Made by a program: the position numbers and the translations under genes. A stretch of 12,872 bases of DNA from positions 1 to 12,872 of the forward strand of contig CAKOGP040001942.1 of NCBI GenBank assembly GCA_933822405.4, in the 5' to 3' direction. Source of the stretch: Cylindrotheca closterium (lineage: Eukaryota > Bacillariophyta > Bacillariophyceae > Bacillariales > Bacillariaceae). Positions 7,682 through 12,872 of the stretch are shown piece after piece. Each line of letters starts with the position of its first letter. Positions within the stretch are counted from its first letter, which is position 1. The notes under the pieces were generated by a model, which saw nothing but the letters and a program-made list of their open reading frames with translations, had not been told where the DNA came from and searched no databases.

Positions 7682-9234
7682 CTATTCGTCTTCATCCTCA
7701 TATGCTGTTACAATGTGCTGCTTTGCCTTTTTGCGCCTTTGTTCAGAATCCCCTTCCAATCCTCTCCAGTGATTCATGATTATGTTTTCCAACTTCCTGG
7801 TTTCTACTAGCTTTTTCCTTGCCGTACTTACCATCTGTGCTAACTCATTGAAACGATTGATGCCACCATTATCCCATCCACCTGCAACCATCCCCTTTTC
7901 ACTGCCAGTGTACCTGCCACCCAGTGAACGCATGCGTTTGCGTTTCAGTCCTTGATCTTCAGTGGTGTCACTGCTGGGCCATTCTTTGGCCAGTGCCTTC
8001 CACCGTTCCACGTAGTTCTCCACCATCAGAAGTCCAAATGCTTCATCCGTGACAGTGAAAGCATTGCTCAACCCAAATTGACATCTTGCATCACCATAAT
8101 ACTTAGTGACATCTGCATTGACAGATGGCAAGATGCGATCAATGAAGTAGAGGAAGGAATCATAGTTGTCCTTTCTATTGTCCCTCACCTTTCCGTCATC
8201 ATCTGCATAGTCTCGGTAGTTGGTCACAAGGCTAGCTTCCAAGTTTTGGGGCACAACCCCCTCCTTCCAGTCACCTAGTATATCCAACAAAAGAAGCGGG
8301 TGAGATCCAGGCTTTTGTCACACAACAGTGGAAACATGAATACTCACTGATAAATTTCTTTTTGGCACTGTTTTGACAGTTGTTTCTCAGCATTCTCAGT
8401 CTCTCTCTCAAACTTGATTGCCACTCGCTGGCAAACACATCTGTATCCACACCCTCTGGTAACAGGACATAACTTTTCTGGACTGCCTTGGTGCATTCCC
8501 GCACTCCCTTCTCTTCAGTAGTAGGGAACTTAATGCGACGGAAGGTATGTAGCTTCACAAAAGCATAAAGACCCTTTTTAATTGCGTCTTGGTTTTGCGG
8601 TAGCTTCATGACCAAGATCTGCTCTTGCTTGTCCATTGAGCGATTGGAATTTGTAATGGTAGTGTTTCCAGGGGAACAAGCGCTTCTGGCAGCACTCACT
8701 GTTCTCGGAACCACCTGACACGGCAGTTGTCTTCCTTGTGCCTGAAAAAATCTCTCCAGAAGATTCTCCATGTGCTGGAACCTGGCTTCAAAAGCATTAG
8801 CTGCCGCAGCTCCTCTTGTTGGAGTTGTTGTTTCATTTGTGGTTCTGCCACTTGCCACAACTGCCATAGCTGTGGTTGCAGTTGCGGTTCTTGGTGAGGT
8901 CGTAGTCCCACTACGGGCGTTAGGTGAAGGAGACAGACAGGACTCATCATCCTCATCCTCATCCTCGTTGCGCTCAAGGTCCTCATCACTGCTCACACTT
9001 GAATCATCATCATATACCTTTTCCTTTCTCCGAGACTCCCCTACAATAAACAAAGCATGCTGTTGTTACTTCAATGTTTAGCAATCACATTCTGATACTA
9101 GTAATTCAAAAAAACTCACGGGTTTGTCTTGGTGGGGGCTTTGCTGGTGTTTCAGTGGTTGAAGCTATCTTCTTCTTGCTTCCATTGCCCTTCCCTTTGC
9201 TTGGTGCCTTCTTGCTCCTTGCCTTGTTTCCCAT
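7682..9234 (-). CDS. Gene A: hypothetical 466-aa protein, three exons, likely mobile-element encoded
   Basis: Exons are 9234-9120, 9040-8348 and 8274-7682 (minus), with introns of 79 nt (9119-9041) and 73 nt (8347-8275). Both introns have GTGAGT donors and TAG acceptors, and both junctions are phase 1, giving one open frame of 466 residues. Residues 1-38 are Lys/Gly/Ser-rich (GNKARSKKAPSKGKG), a likely nuclear signal. Residues 49-71 are acidic (DDDSSVSSDEDLERNEDEDE). Residues 80-120 are Thr/Ala-rich. Residues 122-140 (FEARFQHMENLLERFFQAQ) can form an amphipathic helix. The C-terminal half is globular, with FGLSNAFTVTDEAFGLLMVE (336-355) and GGWDNGGINRFNELAQMV (401-418), then a basic KKAK and an acidic end. 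A module of this GGW...G..RFNEL type is, from memory, common in repeated stramenopile genes next to transposons; I cannot name its function. It is divergent from gene B. Confidence 0.72.
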
Positions 9235-9852
9235 TGCTCAATGTTTTAGATATGTGTGCTGTGAAATCTTTCTATCGATGGTCTAGGCTGGATTCAGTTG
9301 AAATGTACATGGCCCTGGTAGTACTAAAAGTAGCATTGGGTTGGAGGAAGGTTGAGGAAGGTGTGCTTCTACGTTGTTTCCGTGGAAATGTACCATAGGA
9401 TGGGCTTGAATCCATCCTGGCGCGAATTTTTGCCCTACTATTATAAGCAGCCAGAATACTGTCTACTTAACATAATGACTCAAAAATGTTATGGATTTGT
9501 CCTATCTACGTTATTTCTCTGAGTGGTATCCTGGTACCTTTGCGTGGAGTTATGCTGACAAATTTGTTCCTCTTGATGAAATTCTTATCGAGCAATGTCT
9601 CAATCCCAATTTTGCGGCTTAAATGCACAATGTCTACCTGCATAACGTCACAAATACCATTGGGGAAACTTTTTGATCACTTTTGACCGTGTAGATTTGT
9701 ACGTGCAGGATCGTGGTACATTTGGACTGAGCCTCTAGGCTTCCGGTGCAAATGTATGGCAGATCCTAAATTCGAATCCACACACTCATCGGACAAACTA
9801 AAACCCAATTCACAAACATCCAAAATAAATACAGCAACAACCAACCGGCAAT
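9235..9852. promoter_or_regulatory. Divergent spacer between genes A and B
   Basis: This 618-bp stretch separates the two start codons and should contain both promoters. It shows an inverted repeat AGGATGG/CCATCCT (9397-9403 and 9412-9418, 8-nt loop), an AT-rich TTATAA at 9441-9446 and an AAATAAAT tract at about 9823-9830, some 25 bp before the gene B start. Short open frames inside it look like chance. No known operator was recognised. Confidence 0.5.
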
Positions 9853-10855
9853 ATGGATGCCAAACAACAACAAATTGGCAAGGAATTGAAGGTTGTCAAC
9901 GCCCAACAACGAACTGGCAACAAATTGAAGACCGGTGGACAATCAATTGCAGAAGATGGCAATGTTGACACAGCCGTCGAAAGAGACACTGCTGTTGTTT
10001 GGGAACAAGCAAATGGGACTCTGTTGGATGATGACGCCCGTCAGCAACAAAGCTGCGAGAAACCCCCAATTGCAAGTGATAAAGATGGCGTCACTATCCC
10101 AAAGAAAGGCGTTGACGGTGCCATGGAACAAAAGCAAAGTGTAGATGATGATGACCGCTCCAACGATACTAGCATTTCTAATTTAAATTCAGACACCAAG
10201 GACAATAGTTCTTTAATGCTTTTAGACGACAAAGTGTCTAAAATTTGGATAGATTGTTCCCAAGACAAAGAGTCTATACCCCTACCCATACAACAGGACG
10301 ATATGAAGCAATCACCAGACTTCAATCAGTCACAATCAACCGTCTCAATCAGTTGGAATCAAAGCACTCTACCAACGTTGGCAGAAGTATTGAAAAGATC
10401 CGTCCAACAGCCAGAGCAGAATTTTGGATTGGAGGCCATGTGCTTTCTTCGCAACATTGCCGACAGGTGGTTCCAATTGCCACCCTCTGCGGTTCTTGAC
10501 AACCATATCTCTTCATGGAAACTTCAGAAGAATGCTAGGGCATGCTTTGGCTATTTGTTCACACTTGTGCAGCAGAAAGACTTGGAAAACCGTATCAAGA
10601 CCATGCATGAGGATATGGTTGACCTGCGAAAAAAATGGCAGACTACGGCTCAGGAATACCACCGTGAAGCCATGTTCTTTGACATCAAGGTGGAGAAAAC
10701 ATTTGTCCAGAAATCATGGGACCAACTTGAATGCATCTATCTACTGTGAGCAAAATAGCGATTACAAGTTCCGTTTGGCCCAGACCGTCAATGTGGCAGT
10801 AGGAATTGAGCCGCCAAAGCCAAAGAAAAATCCAAAGCCCCCGGCACCAGATCCG

Positions 10856-10947
<92 letters not shown>

Positions 10948-12097
10948 GTCATCATCATCATCATCCGTGTCACCTGCTTCAACACCTGCAAGCAATGATG
11001 TGATACACTGTTATACCAGGCTTGGATCATGCTATGATGATGAAATTGCAGCATGGGGCACAACAGAATTTTTCTACTGTGATGACGATGGTAACAAAAA
11101 CTATGTGTTGGTCTCAACTATTCAGTTGATGATGTTCAAGAACCTACACTGTTATGAACATGGATTCCGATTTTGCGAGGGTGCTAACTTCCCAGTAGCA
11201 AAGGATGGCAAGTGTGTTGAAAGATATTTTCCAACTGGGAAGATGTCTCATGTACAACAATCACACTCACCAAAGAAAAAGCATTGGCAATCCTTCAGAT
11301 ATGATAGGATGGACTCTTTGTTCTTCCAAGAGCACATGGAACCAATCATTAAGGTGGATCCCAAAGAGAATGAACCGGAGGAAAAACTGTCATCTGATGA
11401 AGACAAGAAGGAAGGTTCATCTGGTGAAGAAGGTGATTTTCCTAACTTTACACCCAGGTTCGATGAGCTGACCAAGGCTATTATACGCTGGCGTCAACAA
11501 CAACCTGGTGGAGACCAGGTTTTTAGTGGAGTGAACGGTGGAATTTCGGTGTATTCTTGGGATGTTGTGGAGGAAGCATTGCACTTTGGGAACAAGGGGA
11601 GACACCTCAGAGACCTTGAGTATAAGGCGGGTCACTGGGAGGATAAGGTTCTTGTGGCCTCTGTTAGAGACTGTGCAATCTTTGCTTGGAACTGCATGAG
11701 AGATGGCATGTACTACAAGAGACCTAGTTTTCCAAATGCATTTGGTGAAGAGGGTGGGGATGTGCAGAGGCTTCGGGTGAGGCTTGGTATTGACTCAAAT
11801 ACACCAATGGGATTCTCCAGAGTCACCTTGGATGTCTATGTGGTGGTCAAGGATTCGGCCTATGATTTCTCCATGAGTATGAGTACTACAAAGAAACCAT
11901 TCAAGCAGACAGTGATGCTTTCCATTTTCCTGGTTGATCATAAAACCGAACCCCAAGCAACCATGTTTTTCCTAGTGATGACCTTCCACTACAAATATCT
12001 CAACGATGAAGATGACAATGGCAACTCAAGTGCAGATTCGGATTCAGACATGATGGGGAATGCTAAAAAGCGACAGAAAAAGCGACAGAAAACTTAA
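9853..12097 (+). CDS. Gene B: hypothetical large protein with poly-Ser tract; frame broken or spliced near 10735
   Basis: I do not recognise the family. The first frame opens at ATG 9853 and meets TGA at 10747-10749. The coding signal continues in the next frame to TAA at 12095-12097. Ignoring one copy of a duplicated ATCT at 10735-10742 joins both into 746 residues. The N-terminus is Gln/Asp-rich and polar (1-165). A helical region (174-240, with LAEVLKRSV and NIADRWFQLPP) is followed by a charged coiled coil (240-278, LENRIKTMHEDMVDLRKKW). Next come a Lys/Pro linker (PPKPKKNPKPPAPDP), 37 serines (334-370) and a globular domain from about 382 (CYTRLGSCYDDEIAAWGTTE). An acidic insert lies near 510-525, and the tail is basic (KKRQKKRQK), a likely nuclear signal. 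Its stop is 22 bp from that of gene C. An intron near 10690-10783 could also restore the frame, so the exact structure is open. Confidence 0.6.
10735..10742 (+). other. 4-bp tandem duplication at the frame change in gene B
   Basis: ATCT at 10735-10738 is repeated directly at 10739-10742. With a single copy the upstream frame runs straight into the downstream frame (ECIYCEQNSDYKF), both sides protein-like. A nearby donor GTGAGC at 10746 cannot be used in phase with any of the next eight AG acceptors checked up to 10850. Weak donors GTGGAG (10690) with CAG (10783), or GTGAAG (10664) with CAG (10799), would keep the frame. Confidence 0.5.
10856..10966 (+). repeat. TCA trinucleotide microsatellite inside gene B
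   Basis: An almost pure (TCA)n tract of 37 codons, with one TCG interruption at 10946-10948 and a final TCC, encodes 37 serines in the gene frame. Other frames would give poly-His or poly-Ile, and the opposite strand poly-Asp, poly-Met or stop-containing frames. Only the serine frame continues into long protein-like sequence on both sides. The near purity implies a length-variable, recently expanded repeat. Confidence 0.97.
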
Positions 12098-12119
12098 CAA
12101 TGAGTGTTAGCTGCCAAGA

Positions 12120-12872
12120 CTACAAAGGACTATTAAAGCCTAGTGTGGATGGATAACTCTGGATCAAGTGGGAGAAGCAGCTACTCCAGGTGCTTTGTGG
12201 GGAGACAACAAAGTATCCCTCACCAAGTGGTTTGATTATACCATCCATCTTCTCCCTTGCTCTTCTTTGTTTTGGATTCAGTGGCATCTGAGGTTGTAGC
12301 ATTGGAATATTCTGCACAACAATTGTGGGTTCAGCAATATAATCACAAGGGATGATGGACAGTTCATCTTGGGTATCGCCAAACTCCACCAAGAGGCTGT
12401 ACTCATTCTCTTCGCCTGTTTCACTGTGAGTCTTGACCTCTCGGAAGTCGGATCTTGGTTTTTCCTTGAACAGCCTGACAATGGCGTGTGGCTTGTTTGG
12501 CCTTACTCTCATTCCATTGACTGTCACTTCCCTTTGTAGATGTGGGACATGAAGAAACATTAGCACCTGACCCGGGATAAAGCAGCTCCCATAACCTTGA
12601 TCCTCCAAATCAAACAATGCCCAGTCATACCAAACATCCCGCTGTTGCCTAGACTTGGACCTGAAGCTTGGGTGGGCCCGAAAGATGACCGATTCCCCTC
12701 TGATTTCTTTTTTATATTCAGTGAAGCCATCAACTGTCCTTGCACTCTTTGAATTGTTGAGGGGGAGATTGGAGACAATGTGGTCAAAGGCCGTATCAAT
12801 AACAGTCTGTATGTGAACCTGTCTGCCTGGATCCTTTGTCCACTTGACACCTGGTCTGGAATTAGTGGTATC
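12120..12872 (-). CDS. Gene C: C-terminal 250 residues of a putative mobile-element protein (5' end beyond window)
   Basis: The frame is open from the right edge (first full codon at 12872) to TAG at 12120, so the start lies outside the window. Numbered within the fragment, residues 64-73 are FRAHPSFRSK, 80-88 are VWYDWALFD and 99-107 are IPGQVLMFL. This HP-F-R, WYDW and P-x-Q/K-hydrophobic layout resembles, from memory, the region after the catalytic part in large eukaryotic DNA-transposon proteins (KDZ/Plavaka-like). That is weak resemblance, not an identification. The C-terminal part (NPKQRRAREK, then a Ser-rich end) is less distinctive. No intron is needed. The catalytic region, if any, would be to the right of the window. 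Its 3' end faces gene B across 22 bp. Confidence 0.65.
   Translation of the reverse strand, partial: DTTNSRPGVKWTKDPGRQVHIQTVIDTAFDHIVSNLPLNNSKSARTVDGFTEYKKEIRGESVIFRAHPSFRSKSRQQRDVWYDWALFDLEDQGYGSCFIPGQVLMFLHVPHLQREVTVNGMRVRPNKPHAIVRLFKEKPRSDFREVKTHSETGEENEYSLLVEFGDTQDELSIIPCDYIAEPTIVVQNIPMLQPQMPLNPKQRRAREKMDGIIKPLGEGYFVVSPQSTWSSCFSHLIQSYPSTLGFNSPL

Noticed and set aside
8770..9081. 103-codon plus-strand frame antisense to gene A
   Set aside because: It is the antisense of the Thr/Ala-rich and Asp/Glu tracts, giving Val/Ala and Ser runs; a low-complexity shadow.
9765..9780. TTCGAATCC resembling a tRNA T-arm
   Set aside because: No matching acceptor, D or anticodon stems were found around it.
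10806..11003. Poly-His (plus) and poly-Asp or poly-Met (minus) frames over the microsatellite
   Set aside because: They are frame and strand shadows of the TCA repeat; only the serine frame continues into long coding sequence both ways.

Overview
The window looks like nuclear DNA of a microbial eukaryote. The reasons are genes with short phase-matched GT-AG introns (73, 79 and 87 nt), long perfect satellite arrays, a BAG-domain co-chaperone gene, no bacterial operon structure or ribosome binding sites, and long low-complexity Ser, Asp/Glu and Thr/Ala tracts in proteins. The overall style (compact introns, lineage-specific multi-gene repeats of unknown function) suggests a diatom or other stramenopile. 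That is a judgement of style, not proof. No rRNA, tRNA or CRISPR structure was recognised.

Bases 1-3695 hold 3.7 copies of a 991-bp tandem repeat that appear base-identical and run off the left edge. Each full period carries, on the minus strand, a 94-codon frame that reads like a small secreted or membrane protein. At 3603 this array passes without a gap into a second array of four 379-bp units (3603-5118). The two families share a module of about 93 bp, and the junction copy is a hybrid, so one array appears to have grown out of the other by recombination inside the shared module.

About 100 bp beyond the array is a two-exon gene (5216-5848, plus) for a 181-residue protein with an N-terminal hydrophobic anchor and a C-terminal BAG-like (Hsp70-binding) three-helix region. 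Bases 5849-7681 hold no convincing intact gene. They contain a possible decayed coding region (about 6499-7390) and many short inverted repeats, including a 16-bp palindrome with two CACGTG boxes that overlaps a 14-bp inverted-repeat arm. There is also a cluster of TGTCA pentamers.

From 7682 to the right edge lies a compact block in the order minus, plus, minus. Gene A (7682-9234, minus, three exons, 466 aa) has a basic N-terminus, an acidic tract and a Trp/Gly/Phe-rich C-terminal module. A 618-bp divergent spacer follows. Gene B (9853-12097, plus, about 746 aa) has a coiled coil, a 37-residue serine tract and a basic tail; its reading frame is broken or spliced near 10735. Gene C (12120 to beyond the edge, minus) shows 250 C-terminal residues with an HPSFR...WYDWALFD...IPGQVLMF core. 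B and C converge with only 22 bp between their stops. I know of no named function for A or B. The arrangement suggests one multi-gene mobile element, or a remnant of one, and this block is the best candidate for an undescribed system here.
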